64,000 nucleotides of DNA from Halogeometricum rufum (GCF_900112175.1 NZ_FOYT01000005.1:186001-250000), one strand, 5' to 3'; counted from the stretch's first letter, positions 45,242 to 53,002 are shown. The notes: generated by a model from the sequence alone, not told the origin. Translations and numbers: made by a program.

Positions 45242-45351
45242 CGTTCGTGTAGGTCCGAACCGAACCGAAGCCGCAGAGCATCTTAACTGTTTGCCATTAC
45301 TCGCCGGTTTCGGCCGACGGCGCGCCGTTACCCGCGGATAAACCGCGGCCG

Positions 45352-46968
45352 TCACTCCCCGCCGAAGCGCGCCTCCACCGCGTCGCGGTCTATCTTCGAG
45401 GGGCCGGAGGTGGGTATCTCCTCGACGACGACGACCGACTTCGGGTGTTTGAACCGCGCGAGTCGGCCGTCGAGGAACGCCGACAGTTCTTCGACCGTCA
45501 GCGAGTCGTCGCCCTGCACGACGGCGCGGCCGACGTGTCCCCACTTGTCGTCCGGGACGCCGACGACGACGGCCTCCTCGACCTTCGGGTGGGCGGCGAC
45601 GGCGTCCTCGACTTCGGGCGGGTAGACGTTCTCGCCGCCGCTGACGAACATGTTCTTCTTGCGTCCCTCGATGTGGACGTAGCCGTCGTCGTCCACGCGG
45701 GCGAGGTCACCCGTCGAGACCCACCCGTCGCCGAACGTCTCGCGCGTCTCCTCGGGGGCGTGCCAGTACTCGCGGGCGGCGTGCGGCCCGGCGAGTTCCA
45801 GTTCGCCCACCTCGCCGCGCAGTTCCTCGCCGTCGCCGTCCACGACGCGGGCGTCGACGTGCATCGCGGGAACGCCCACCGAGTCGGCCTTCTCGCGCGG
45901 CCACCCGTCGGGCATGGCGAAGTTGTTCGGGCCGCACTCGGTCAGCCCGTAGCCCTGCGAGAGGTCCACGCCGCGGTCCCACCACGCCCGCATCACCGAC
46001 TCGCGGCAGGGGCCGCCGCCGGACTTCACCAGACGGAGCGTCGAGAGGTCCGTGTCGTCCCAGTCGTCGTGCGCGCTCATCATCCGCAGGACGGCGGGGA
46101 CGGCGACGAGGACCGAGGCGTCGTGTTCGGGGACGAGTCCGAGTACCTCGCCGGGGTCGAAGTCGCGCGCGAGGACGACGGTGCCGCCGAGGTGGAACAG
46201 GGGCACGGTGATGACGTTCCACCCGCCGGTGTGGAACATGGGGAACACCATCGGCGTCGTGTCCTCGGGTCGGAGCCCCCACGCGGTGATGGTGTTGAAC
46301 GAGTTCCAGAGGACGCTCTCGTGGGTGAGCACCGTCTCCTTCGGCGTCCCCGTGGACCCGCCGGTGTGGAGGAACAGGTGCGGGTCGTCCATCGACACGT
46401 CGGCCGGTTCGACCGCCGAGTCGTCGTCGGGGCGGACGGACGCGAACGTCCGCGCGTCCGGCAGGGAATCGCTGGTCGCGTCCGAACCGCCCGCCGAGTC
46501 GTCAGCGGGGAGGACGAGCACTGCCGGGTCGGCGTCGAACGCGTCCGCCTCGCGCGCCTCGGCGACGAGTTCGGCGAACGGCGACTCGACGACGAGGAGT
46601 TCGGGGTCGACCGTCGAGAGCAGTTCCGCGACTTCCGGCGCCGCGAGGCGGTGCGAGAGGGGGGCGAGGACGCCGCCCGTCTTCGCGGTGGCGAAGAAGA
46701 GGTCCACCAGTTCCGGGCGGTTGCGCGAGACGACGGCGACGCGTCCGCCGTCGGCGACGCCGTGCTCTCGGCAGAGGCGCGCCGTCCGGTTCGCCCGCGC
46801 GTCCAACTCCGCGTAGGTGAACTCGCGACCGGTCGTCGCGTCCACGAGGCCGACCTTCTCCGGCGAGAGTCGCGCCCGACGCTCGGACCACCCGCCGACC
46901 CAGCGGTTCGGTCCGGCGTCGGCGACAGGCGCGAATCCGCTCAGGCCGTCCGGTCGACCCTCAGACAT
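45352..46968 (-). CDS. AMP-binding acyl-CoA synthetase (class I adenylate-forming ligase)
   Basis: A 538-residue enzyme with the standard motifs: P-loop LHTGGSTGTPKETVLTH near 196-212, GYGLTECGPN near 340, STGDLARVDDDGYVHIEGRKK near 413, and the C-terminal catalytic lysine in PTSGPSKIDRDAV. It activates a carboxylic acid with ATP and CoA. The acid may be aromatic, branched or fatty; the sequence does not tell. Its start overlaps the stop of the alpha/beta hydrolase gene by 8 bp, so both are made together. Confidence 0.9.
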   Translation of the reverse strand: MSEGRPDGLSGFAPVADAGPNRWVGGWSERRARLSPEKVGLVDATTGREFTYAELDARANRTARLCREHGVADGGRVAVVSRNRPELVDLFFATAKTGGVLAPLSHRLAAPEVAELLSTVDPELLVVESPFAELVAEAREADAFDADPAVLVLPADDSAGGSDATSDSLPDARTFASVRPDDDSAVEPADVSMDDPHLFLHTGGSTGTPKETVLTHESVLWNSFNTITAWGLRPEDTTPMVFPMFHTGGWNVITVPLFHLGGTVVLARDFDPGEVLGLVPEHDASVLVAVPAVLRMMSAHDDWDDTDLSTLRLVKSGGGPCRESVMRAWWDRGVDLSQGYGLTECGPNNFAMPDGWPREKADSVGVPAMHVDARVVDGDGEELRGEVGELELAGPHAAREYWHAPEETRETFGDGWVSTGDLARVDDDGYVHIEGRKKNMFVSGGENVYPPEVEDAVAAHPKVEEAVVVGVPDDKWGHVGRAVVQGDDSLTVEELSAFLDGRLARFKHPKSVVVVEEIPTSGPSKIDRDAVEARFGGE

Positions 46969-47791
46969 CGTTCAGGAACGTCGCCAGTCGGTCGTTCACG
47001 TCGCCGGCCCGTTCGACGAAGAACAGGTGCGACCCGCCGTCGAACGCCTCGAACGCGACGGACGCGTCCGACGCCTCGGCCACCCGGTCCGCGAGGCGGC
47101 GGCCGTTCTCGACGGGGAGGACCCGGTCGGCCGTCCCGTGGAGGACGAGCGTCGGGACGTCGAGATTCGCGAGGTCGGCGCGCCGGTCGAACCCGGCGAC
47201 CGCTTCGGCCTGCGCCGCGCGGGCGTGGGGCGGCGCGTCCGACGCCAGACGCCAGTCGACGATTCGCTCGACGAGGTCGTCGCGCCCGTCGAAGAAGTCG
47301 TCCGTCATCGCCGGGCGCATCTTGTACCGGATGGCCTCGCGTTCGTCGGCGTCGTCCGGTACGTCGAACATCCGCTCCTGCGTCTCCGGCGGCGTCGGCA
47401 CCGCATCCTCGCCGCCGTGGGAGGTGCACAGAAGCGAGAGCGAGGCGGTCCGGTCGTAGTCGAGGGCGTACGCCTGCGCTATCATCCCGCCCATGCTCGC
47501 GCCGACGACGTGCGCCGCCTCGACGTCGAGGTCGGCGAGGACCGCCTCCACGTCGGCGGCCATCTCCTCGACGGCGTACGGGCCGTCGGGCGCGTCGGAG
47601 TCGCCGGTGCCGCGGTTGTCGAGGAGGACGACCTCGTACCGGTCGTCCAGGGCGGCGGCCTGCCACCGCCACATCCACCGTCCGTAGCCGAGTCCTTCGA
47701 GGAGAACCACCGTCTCCGCGCCGGGGTCCGGCGTGGCCGGCCCGCGCGTCTCGTAGGCGATGGTCACGCCATCGCTGTCCACCGTGGGCAT
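46961..47791 (-). CDS. Alpha/beta hydrolase (enol-lactonase/esterase-like)
   Basis: A 276-residue hydrolase with nucleophile Ser99 in VVGASMGGMIAQ, acid Asp in LHGTADRVLP and His in DGGSHLFFVER; the oxyanion loop reads LEGLGYGRW. The pattern resembles 3-oxoadipate enol-lactonase-type and carboxylesterase enzymes that open ring or ester products before CoA activation. ATG 47791 (MPTVDSDGVTIAY) is favoured; GTG 47809 would add six residues. It leads a two-gene operon with the CoA ligase, behind the shared 15-bp motif. Confidence 0.86.
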   Translation of the reverse strand: MPTVDSDGVTIAYETRGPATPDPGAETVVLLEGLGYGRWMWRWQAAALDDRYEVVLLDNRGTGDSDAPDGPYAVEEMAADVEAVLADLDVEAAHVVGASMGGMIAQAYALDYDRTASLSLLCTSHGGEDAVPTPPETQERMFDVPDDADEREAIRYKMRPAMTDDFFDGRDDLVERIVDWRLASDAPPHARAAQAEAVAGFDRRADLANLDVPTLVLHGTADRVLPVENGRRLADRVAEASDASVAFEAFDGGSHLFFVERAGDVNDRLATFLNDV

Positions 47792-47833
47792 GAATGACTG
47801 TGTGAACACGACCCGCCCCCATCAACGATGCAC

Positions 47834-47848
47834 TTCACATGTTAACCC
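47834..47848. promoter_or_regulatory. 15-bp motif shared with 43847-43861 (copy 2)
   Basis: TTCACATGTTAACCC is the exact reverse complement of the motif at 43847-43861. It lies in the 91-bp gap between the hydrolase/CoA-ligase operon (minus, start 47791) and the MaoC gene (plus, start 47883). No better TATA box is visible in this gap, so the AT-rich core may serve both as regulator site and promoter element. Confidence 0.55.
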
Positions 47849-47882
47849 GAGCGTCGAAGTCGGCGGGCGCGAACAGTCCGGT

Positions 47883-48287
47883 ATGCCAGTCGCCACGACG
47901 GGCGACGCCGCCGAGGCGTCACTCAGCGTCACCGAATCGACCATCGACGAGTTCGCCGCCCTGTCGGGGGACGACAACCCCATCCACCTCGACGACGACT
48001 ACGCCGCCGAGACGATGTTCGGCGGGCGAATCGCCCACGGGATGCTCGCGGCGTCCGTCGTCAGCGCCGCCCTCGCGGACCTGCCGGGCGACGTGATCTA
48101 CCTCTCGCAGGACCTCTCGTTCGAGAACCCGGTCCGACCGGGCGACGAGGTAGTCGCCCGCGCGGAAGTCGACGAACTGCTGGGCGGCGACCGAATCCGC
48201 GTCGAGACGACGGCGCGCGTCGGCGACGTGGACGTGGTGACGGGCGAGGCGGTGGTGCTGTCCGTTTCGCACGGCGACGCCAACTGA
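47883..48287 (+). CDS. MaoC-family (R)-specific enoyl-CoA hydratase
   Basis: A 134-residue hotdog-fold protein with the hydratase-2 motif LSGDDNPIHLDDDYAAETMF near residues 27-46 (Asp and His are the catalytic pair) and GGRIAHGMLAAS just after. Such single-domain MaoC/PhaJ proteins hydrate trans-2-enoyl-CoA to (R)-3-hydroxyacyl-CoA. It would sit downstream of CoA activation in the acyl-CoA route encoded next to it. ATG 47883 is the natural start. Confidence 0.88.
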   Translation: MPVATTGDAAEASLSVTESTIDEFAALSGDDNPIHLDDDYAAETMFGGRIAHGMLAASVVSAALADLPGDVIYLSQDLSFENPVRPGDEVVARAEVDELLGGDRIRVETTARVGDVDVVTGEAVVLSVSHGDAN

Positions 48288-48400
48288 CGTGGCTGGTGCT
48301 CGCGACCAGACGAACGGGCGGGAGACAGAGGACGGAGTGAGTGATAGGAGAGCGCCGAACCACGGCGCGTCGAGAGAGAACGGACCGAGAGCGAACGGCG

Positions 48401-48682
48401 TTAGTCCGACGTCGGGGCCGCGCGACCCGCCACCATCGCGGTCGGTTCGTGGTGGAGGTCGTCGACGCGCCAGACGTTCGAGCGTACCCCGGCGCGCGAG
48501 AGCGACACCGGAATCGTCGTGCCGGACGGGAGCGCCGAAAGCGTCTGCCGAAGGTCCGGGTCGGCATACTCAACGAGGTGACGAGTCTCGTTCGTGTCTT
48601 CGACCTCGACGGTCATAGTGTCATGGTCGTTCATGGGGTTACGGACGGTGACGCGCGTAGGAACAGTCGTTTCGACGCTCAT
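48401..48682 (-). CDS. Small haloarchaeal protein of unknown function
   Basis: A 93-residue acidic, beta-rich protein (VTVRNPMNDHDTMTVEVEDT, then RRHLVEYADPDL-type strands and WRVDDLHHEPTAM). No known domain, signal or membrane segment was recognised. ATG 48682 lies near an AT-rich gap shared with the divergent ferredoxin gene. It may be a conserved lineage-specific protein; no job can be given. Confidence 0.6.
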   Translation of the reverse strand: MSVETTVPTRVTVRNPMNDHDTMTVEVEDTNETRHLVEYADPDLRQTLSALPSGTTIPVSLSRAGVRSNVWRVDDLHHEPTAMVAGRAAPTSD

Positions 48683-48741
48683 ATCTACTCACTTGCACTC
48701 CACCACCTTAAGCTGTAATATGTTGGATAGTTCGTGATGGT

Positions 48742-48810
48742 ATGAGATACGTTGACAGGCTTGTGGACCCGTACCACCTACCCGTGTCGCCGCCGAACGG
48801 TCGGTCGTGA
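48742..48810 (+). CDS. Candidate upstream ORF / leader peptide before the ferredoxin
   Basis: ATG 48742 opens 22 codons (MRYVDRLVDPYHLPVSPPNG, then RS) ending in TGA 48808-48810, which overlaps the ferredoxin GTG start at 48807 (GTGA). A TAATATG box at about 48717-48723 lies ~25 bp upstream, the right distance for a leaderless transcript beginning at this ATG. It could couple translation of the GTG-started ferredoxin. A chance frame cannot be excluded. Confidence 0.3.
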   Translation: MRYVDRLVDPYHLPVSPPNGRS

Positions 48811-49472
48811 GCGACGAACGAGACGACGGGAGGGCGGAGAGCGACGACGACCCGGACGGGGCGGCGGAGGGCGACGGACGCGTCGACGGCGACGGACGCA
48901 CCGACACCGAAAGACGCGTTGACGACGGCGACGGACGCACCGACACCGAAAGACGCGTTGACGACGGCGACGGACGCACCGACACCGAAAGACGCGTTGA
49001 CGACGGCGACGGACGCACCGACACCGAAAGACGCGTTGACGACGGCGACGGACGCACCGACACCGAAAGACGCGTTGACGACGGCGACGGACGCATGGAC
49101 GACGGTAACGGACGCGTGGACGACAGCGACGCCGAGGGGTGCGGCGGTGACGGCGAGGTGCGCGTCGTCGTTCGTCACGGCGACGCCGAGACGGTGACGC
49201 GCGCCGCCGTCGGGACGACGCTCAGGGACCACCTCCTCGACCACGGCCTCTCGCCGTACGCGCGCCTGACAGAGCGGGCGAACTGCGGCGGCAACGGGCT
49301 CTGTGCGACCTGCGGCGTCCGGATTCCGGCGGGCGAACCCGACCCGACGCACTGGCACGACCGACTGGCGGCGCGGTTCGGCTACCCCCGCCTCTCCTGT
49401 CAGATTCGGATTCGCGGGCCGATGGTGGTCGAACTGGTGGAGGACAAGCGCGTGTGGGGCGGGCGCGAGTGA
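48807..49472 (+). CDS. 2Fe-2S ferredoxin with repetitive acidic N-terminal extension
   Basis: A 221-residue protein in two parts. Residues ~110-221 are a [2Fe-2S] ferredoxin domain with the cysteine set ANCGGNGLCATCGV (C-x5-C-x2-C spacing) and a fourth Cys in RLSCQIRI. Residues 1-109 are disordered and acidic and contain five identical 13-residue units DGDGRTDTERRVD (residues 27-91), which no other ferredoxin needs. It is a soluble electron carrier; partner unknown. GTG 48807 includes the repeats; ATG 49095 (MDDGNGRVDDSDAEG) would give an ordinary ~125-residue ferredoxin, leaving the repeats untranslated, so the start is uncertain. Confidence 0.75.
   Translation: MSDERDDGRAESDDDPDGAAEGDGRVDGDGRTDTERRVDDGDGRTDTERRVDDGDGRTDTERRVDDGDGRTDTERRVDDGDGRTDTERRVDDGDGRMDDGNGRVDDSDAEGCGGDGEVRVVVRHGDAETVTRAAVGTTLRDHLLDHGLSPYARLTERANCGGNGLCATCGVRIPAGEPDPTHWHDRLAARFGYPRLSCQIRIRGPMVVELVEDKRVWGGRE
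48885..49079. repeat. Minisatellite: five perfect 39-bp tandem repeats
   Basis: Five consecutive identical 39-bp units begin at 48885, 48924, 48963, 49002 and 49041, each starting GACGGCGACGGACGCACC, and a degraded sixth half-unit follows to about 49120. Because 39 is a multiple of three, copy number can change without breaking the frame. Perfect identity points to very recent expansion. There are no unique spacers, so this is not a CRISPR array. Confidence 0.95.
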
Positions 49473-49607
49473 GTGAGGGCGGCATCCCGCCGCGACGGCA
49501 CGCGGGCTTCGGACCAGTCCCGTACTGGTCGGCGGCCGACAGGCGAGGTAACCGGGCATGCACTCGCAAGTCGAACGCTCTTGCCCGCCGTGCCGTTATC
49601 GTGACGT

Positions 49608-49973
49608 ATGCTAGTCCGTCTCCACCAGTTCGAACACGAGGAGGTCCAGTTCGACGACAACCGAACGACCGGCGAATCACAGACCGAAGACTCGGTCGAC
49701 AAGGACCCCGAGGAGTACTTCGGGACGGAACTCGACATCGACGCCGACACGTGGGCGACCGTGGAGTACGAGGGCGACCCCGTCCAGCGTCGGGAGGTGA
49801 CGCTCGACGGCGTCACGGCCGTCTCGGTGCCTGAAGACGTGGATTCCGACGAACGGTCGACCGACGCCGACCTGCCGGGAGCGACGGTTCAAGTACGACA
49901 CGAAGGGTCCATCGAAGCGTTCGAGAACGCCCGAGTGGTCGAGGCGACCGACTCGAATCCGGACGACGCGTAA
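49608..49973 (+). CDS. Acidic protein of unknown function
   Basis: A 121-residue highly acidic protein (MLVRLHQFEHEEVQFDDNRT at the start), probably beta-rich, with no recognised domain, signal or membrane helix. Codon use is typical for the window. The start follows a TATCGTGACGT run closely, suggesting a leaderless message. No function is proposed. Confidence 0.6.
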   Translation: MLVRLHQFEHEEVQFDDNRTTGESQTEDSVDKDPEEYFGTELDIDADTWATVEYEGDPVQRREVTLDGVTAVSVPEDVDSDERSTDADLPGATVQVRHEGSIEAFENARVVEATDSNPDDA

Positions 49974-50108
49974 CCACCTCTGGACCGGTCGTTGTCCGCG
50001 TCCACTCACGCACCGCGACCCACCATCGAATCGAGTCGAGAACGAGACGGCAACTCGGACGCTCACTCGCTTCGCTCGTGCGGTGGCGGCGACAGAACGA
50101 GTCCGCTC

Positions 50109-50159
50109 TCCTCACTGCACACGGTGTTCGCAGGAGAAGTCCGCTCTCCCCGATTTGAA
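50109..50159. repeat. 51-bp repeat containing a tRNA-Tyr 3' fragment (copy A)
   Basis: This 51-bp stretch matches 50352-50402 with two mismatches; its last 21 bp (50139-50159, GTCCGCTCTCCCCGATTTGA then A) equal the 3' end of the neighbouring tRNA-Tyr gene plus two flanking bases. It looks like an att-type duplication left by integration at the tRNA. The surrounding gap 49974-50383 (410 bp) holds no gene, only these copies and short GCTTCGCTC-type repeats. Confidence 0.7.
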
Positions 50160-50259
50160 GCGGGCGAGACTCGCTTCGCTCGCCTCGCTGCCTCCCGTTC
50201 GCTTCGCTCACGGGAGCGGGGGACAAGCCGGAATCTCCCGATGTCGAGACAGTGAGAAA

Positions 50260-50280
50260 GTCCGCTCTCCCCGATTTGAA
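50260..50280. repeat. tRNA-Tyr 3'-end copy (copy B)
   Basis: A perfect 21-bp copy of the tRNA-Tyr 3' T-arm/acceptor sequence, the same 21-mer seen at 50139-50159 and, within the tRNA gene itself, at 50382-50402. The starts are 121 and 122 bp apart, a regular spacing. It differs from copy A in its left flank, so the three copies arose in more than one step. Confidence 0.7.
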
Positions 50281-50351
50281 CAGATGACAGACGGTCGGAC
50301 TCGCGATGCTCGTCCGCTGCGACTGTCGTGTTCAAATCGCGTCGAGGAGAG

Positions 50352-50402
50352 TCCTCACTGCTCGCGGTGTTCGCAGGAGAAGTCCGCTCTCCCCGATTTG
50401 AA
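50352..50402. repeat. 51-bp repeat spanning the tRNA-Tyr 3' end (copy C)
   Basis: The second copy of the 51-bp repeat at 50109-50159 (two mismatches). It covers the last 19 bp of the tRNA-Tyr gene and the 32 bp beyond it, including TTCGCAGGAGAA. This is the expected position of an attachment core for an integrase that targets the tRNA 3' half. Confidence 0.7.
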
Positions 50403-50456
50403 CGGGGGGCAAGCCGATCTACAGTCGGCTGCTCTACCAGGCTGAGCTAAGAGCGG
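50384..50456 (-). tRNA. tRNA-Tyr: tRNA-Tyr (GTA)
   Basis: Read on the minus strand, 73 nt fold as a cloverleaf: acceptor CCGCTCT/AGAGCGG, D stem GCTC/GAGC, anticodon stem GCCGA/TCGGC around the loop CTGTAGA with anticodon GTA, variable loop of five, T stem CCCCG/CGGGG with TTCAAAT loop. The C1:G72 pair is the identity element of archaeal tRNA-Tyr. No intron and no encoded CCA are present. Extra copies of the 3' end occur downstream. Confidence 0.97.
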
Positions 50457-50484
50457 TCCATCTACTCGTAGCGCCGTGGCAAGA

Positions 50485-50494
50485 CTTAAGAATT
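50485..50494 (-). promoter_or_regulatory. TATA-like box of tRNA-Tyr
   Basis: AATTCTTAAG on the minus strand lies about 29-38 bp before the tRNA 5' end at 50456, the right distance for an archaeal TATA box. It sits immediately downstream of the methyltransferase stop codon (50497), so the tRNA has its own promoter. Confidence 0.5.
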
Positions 50495-50496
50495 AC

Positions 50497-52875
50497 TCAT
50501 TGGTCGTCGCGGGCCGTCAGAAATCGCTCGGTCGCGCGGTCCACGCGCGCCTGCGCGGCGTCGAGTTCGGGAATCGTCTTCGCGTTGTACGCGCGCTTCG
50601 AACAGTCGACGTGGTCGGGGACGACGCGGTGGGCCGCCATCGACGCCTCGGCGATGGCGTTCTGTTCGTCCGCGGCGTCCCACTCGGGCATCGCGAGGCG
50701 CGAGACGGTGGACTTCGACAGACTCGACTTCCCGCCGGAGGAGATGTCGCGGAGGCAACGCTGGTACGGCGCGGAGTTCAGGAGGCCGCAGAGGTAGTGC
50801 GCCTCGCGTTCGTCGTCGGTGCCGACGAACATGCAGTGGTCGCCGGGGACGACCGGTTTCTCGCCGAGGAGGGGGTCCTCGACGGTGGAGACGACGGCGA
50901 AGTGCGGCTTGAAGCCGAGGCGGCACCAGACCACTTTGTAGTCGGCCCACGTGTAGGGGCCGAGACCGAACAGCGAGTAGAACGGGCCGTCGTCGAACCA
51001 CGACGACCCGCGCGCTTCGAGGCGTTCGCGGTTCGATTCGAGGTAGGCGTACGTGTTCGGCGTCTCCCGGCGGACGGCGTCGGCGTTGTCCTCGCCCGCC
51101 AGTCGTTGCGGGACGAGGTGTCTGTCGTGACCGAACAGGCCGTACTTCACCACGTGCTTGGACTTCAGGTAGGGGTAGACGTGGTCCGGTTCGATGTCGT
51201 GCGCCTCGATGGTCTCCCGGTCGAGTGCGTACACGGCCTTCGCGTCGTCCTTCACGCCGTGGCGGATGCGGTAGTCTGCCGGGCCGAGGGCGCGGCGTTC
51301 GGCGTCCGCGCGGACCCACGGCGACGCCTCCGCGGAGGGGTCGGCGGGGACCAGCGCCGTCTCCTCGACGGCGAGCGTTCGGCGCATCGCGGCCAGAGAG
51401 TCGAAAGCGGGCGTCTCGCCGTCGCGGGCCCACATCGTCGTCGGGATGCTGCCGCCTTCACTCGCATCCGCCGCGGCGCCCACGTCCAGTCGGTAGAGGG
51501 CGGTGCCGGCGGCGACTTCGCGGCCGAACGGCGACAGCGACCCGAAGTCGTGGACGCGGCGCATCGACAGCGGTCGGTCCCCGACCCGGCGACGACGGAG
51601 GAGTTCGCCCGCCGGGCCGGTCGTCAGGTCGCGCTTGAGGACGAACGCCGCGCGGCCGCCGTCGCGGAGCAACTCGTGGACGCAGGTCCACGCGAACGGC
51701 AGCGACAGGTCGTCGTTCGCGTAGCCGAGACGTGCGTCGCGCCCGCGACGGGTGAACAGGTCGAGGTCAGGGTCCGCCATCGGGCCGTCGCGCCAGCGGT
51801 CTTTCACCCGCGGCGTCAGCGAGTCCCACGTCAACCACGGCGGGTTCCCGAGGAGGACGTCGGCGCGGACGCCGTCGAGTGGCGGGTCGGACGCCGTCGT
51901 CGTCACCGCGTCCGCGAGGACGACTCGCGGGGTGAACGACGCGACGGCGTCCCGACGCAGGAGCGGTCTGACGGCGAGGACGAGGGCGAGACGGGAGGCG
52001 CGGACGGCGACGGGGTTCACGTCGAACCCGCGGACCGACCGCGCGATTCGGTCCGCGGCGTCCGACGCAGTCGCGGCGTCGAGAGCGTCGGCGCCGGGAG
52101 CGTCGGGGTGGTCGTCGACGAACGCGTCGAGTTTCGCCCGCGCCGCCGCGGCGAGGAACGCGCCCGCGCCGCACCCGGGGTCGAGGACGACTCGGTCGCG
52201 GAAGTCGTCGGCGCGCGCACCGTCGTCGCCGGAGTCGTCGTCGCGGACGCTCTCGACGGCGAGTTCGGCGAGGCCGGTCGGCGTGTCGTAGCGGCCGAAG
52301 ACGCGCCGGACGAGGCGCGAGACGGTCCGGCGGTGGAGCGTCGCCACGGCCGCCGGCGGCGCGGTCCGGACGAACGCGGCGGCGAGTTCGGCCAGCGTCT
52401 CCCGCGTCTCCGCGGGCAGGTCGTCGGCCACCGTCGCGTGGACGGCGTCGAAGCCGGCGGCGAAGGATTCCGGCGCGTCGAATCGGGCGTCGAGAGGAAC
52501 CGACGCGTCGGAGTCGGCCGGTTCGACGGCGACCGAGAACGCGCGTTCGGCGGCCGCGAGGTGCGTCGAGAGGAGGAAGTCGAGCGAGAGCGACTGGACG
52601 AACGCCTCGCGGGCGACGGCGTCGGCGTCACCGGGGAGCGAGTCGTCTGCGTCGTCCGCGAGGCGGTCGAACACCGCGCCGTGATGGTCGCCGACGAACG
52701 CGCGCCACGCCCCGTACGTCCCGGCGACGGGCGTCCCGCCGGTGTCCGCGGCCTCGGTGCCGGCCGAACCGAGTCGGTGACGGAGGGCGTCCCGGTACCG
52801 GTCGAGGACCGCCTCGTAGCGGGCGAGTCGGTCGTCGCCGAGGCTGGCGTCGGCGGGCCGTGGTGCGGAGTTCAT
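50497..52875 (-). CDS. Orphan N6-adenine DNA methyltransferase (Eco57I/TaqI-type)
   Basis: A 792-residue protein. Motif I VVLDPGCGAGAFL (~229-241) binds SAM and motif IV is NPPW (344-347), the signature of amino-methyltransferases acting on adenine N6. Residues ~480-760 resemble the TaqI/Eco57I-type target-recognition region (YPYLKSKHVVKYGLFG, then CGLLNSAPYQR). No PD-(D/E)XK nuclease motif is seen in the ~225-residue N-terminus, and no restriction or BREX partner is adjacent. It lies next to tRNA-Tyr and its attachment-like repeats, so it may have come with a mobile element. An orphan epigenetic or defence role is possible. Confidence 0.82.
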   Translation of the reverse strand: MNSAPRPADASLGDDRLARYEAVLDRYRDALRHRLGSAGTEAADTGGTPVAGTYGAWRAFVGDHHGAVFDRLADDADDSLPGDADAVAREAFVQSLSLDFLLSTHLAAAERAFSVAVEPADSDASVPLDARFDAPESFAAGFDAVHATVADDLPAETRETLAELAAAFVRTAPPAAVATLHRRTVSRLVRRVFGRYDTPTGLAELAVESVRDDDSGDDGARADDFRDRVVLDPGCGAGAFLAAAARAKLDAFVDDHPDAPGADALDAATASDAADRIARSVRGFDVNPVAVRASRLALVLAVRPLLRRDAVASFTPRVVLADAVTTTASDPPLDGVRADVLLGNPPWLTWDSLTPRVKDRWRDGPMADPDLDLFTRRGRDARLGYANDDLSLPFAWTCVHELLRDGGRAAFVLKRDLTTGPAGELLRRRRVGDRPLSMRRVHDFGSLSPFGREVAAGTALYRLDVGAAADASEGGSIPTTMWARDGETPAFDSLAAMRRTLAVEETALVPADPSAEASPWVRADAERRALGPADYRIRHGVKDDAKAVYALDRETIEAHDIEPDHVYPYLKSKHVVKYGLFGHDRHLVPQRLAGEDNADAVRRETPNTYAYLESNRERLEARGSSWFDDGPFYSLFGLGPYTWADYKVVWCRLGFKPHFAVVSTVEDPLLGEKPVVPGDHCMFVGTDDEREAHYLCGLLNSAPYQRCLRDISSGGKSSLSKSTVSRLAMPEWDAADEQNAIAEASMAAHRVVPDHVDCSKRAYNAKTIPELDAAQARVDRATERFLTARDDQ

Positions 52876-53002
52876 CGTGCGAGTGGCGGCGCGCGGACGC
52901 GTGGACGCCGCCGTCTGGACCCGACGAGGGACGGTCGACAGTTAATGGTACCCGTCCGCGGGCGGGAAAAAGGCGGTCCGGGGCGGGGGCGGACCCGTCG
53001 CC

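Noticed and set aside
48885-49079. Tandem repeats as a CRISPR array
   Set aside because: The 39-bp units are directly joined with no spacers, and no cas genes are present.
50281-50360. A degenerate second tRNA (GGACTC/GAGTCC arms with TTCAAATC)
   Set aside because: No D arm or anticodon stem can be drawn; the TTCAAATC match is likely a chance inverted piece of the tRNA-Tyr T-arm.
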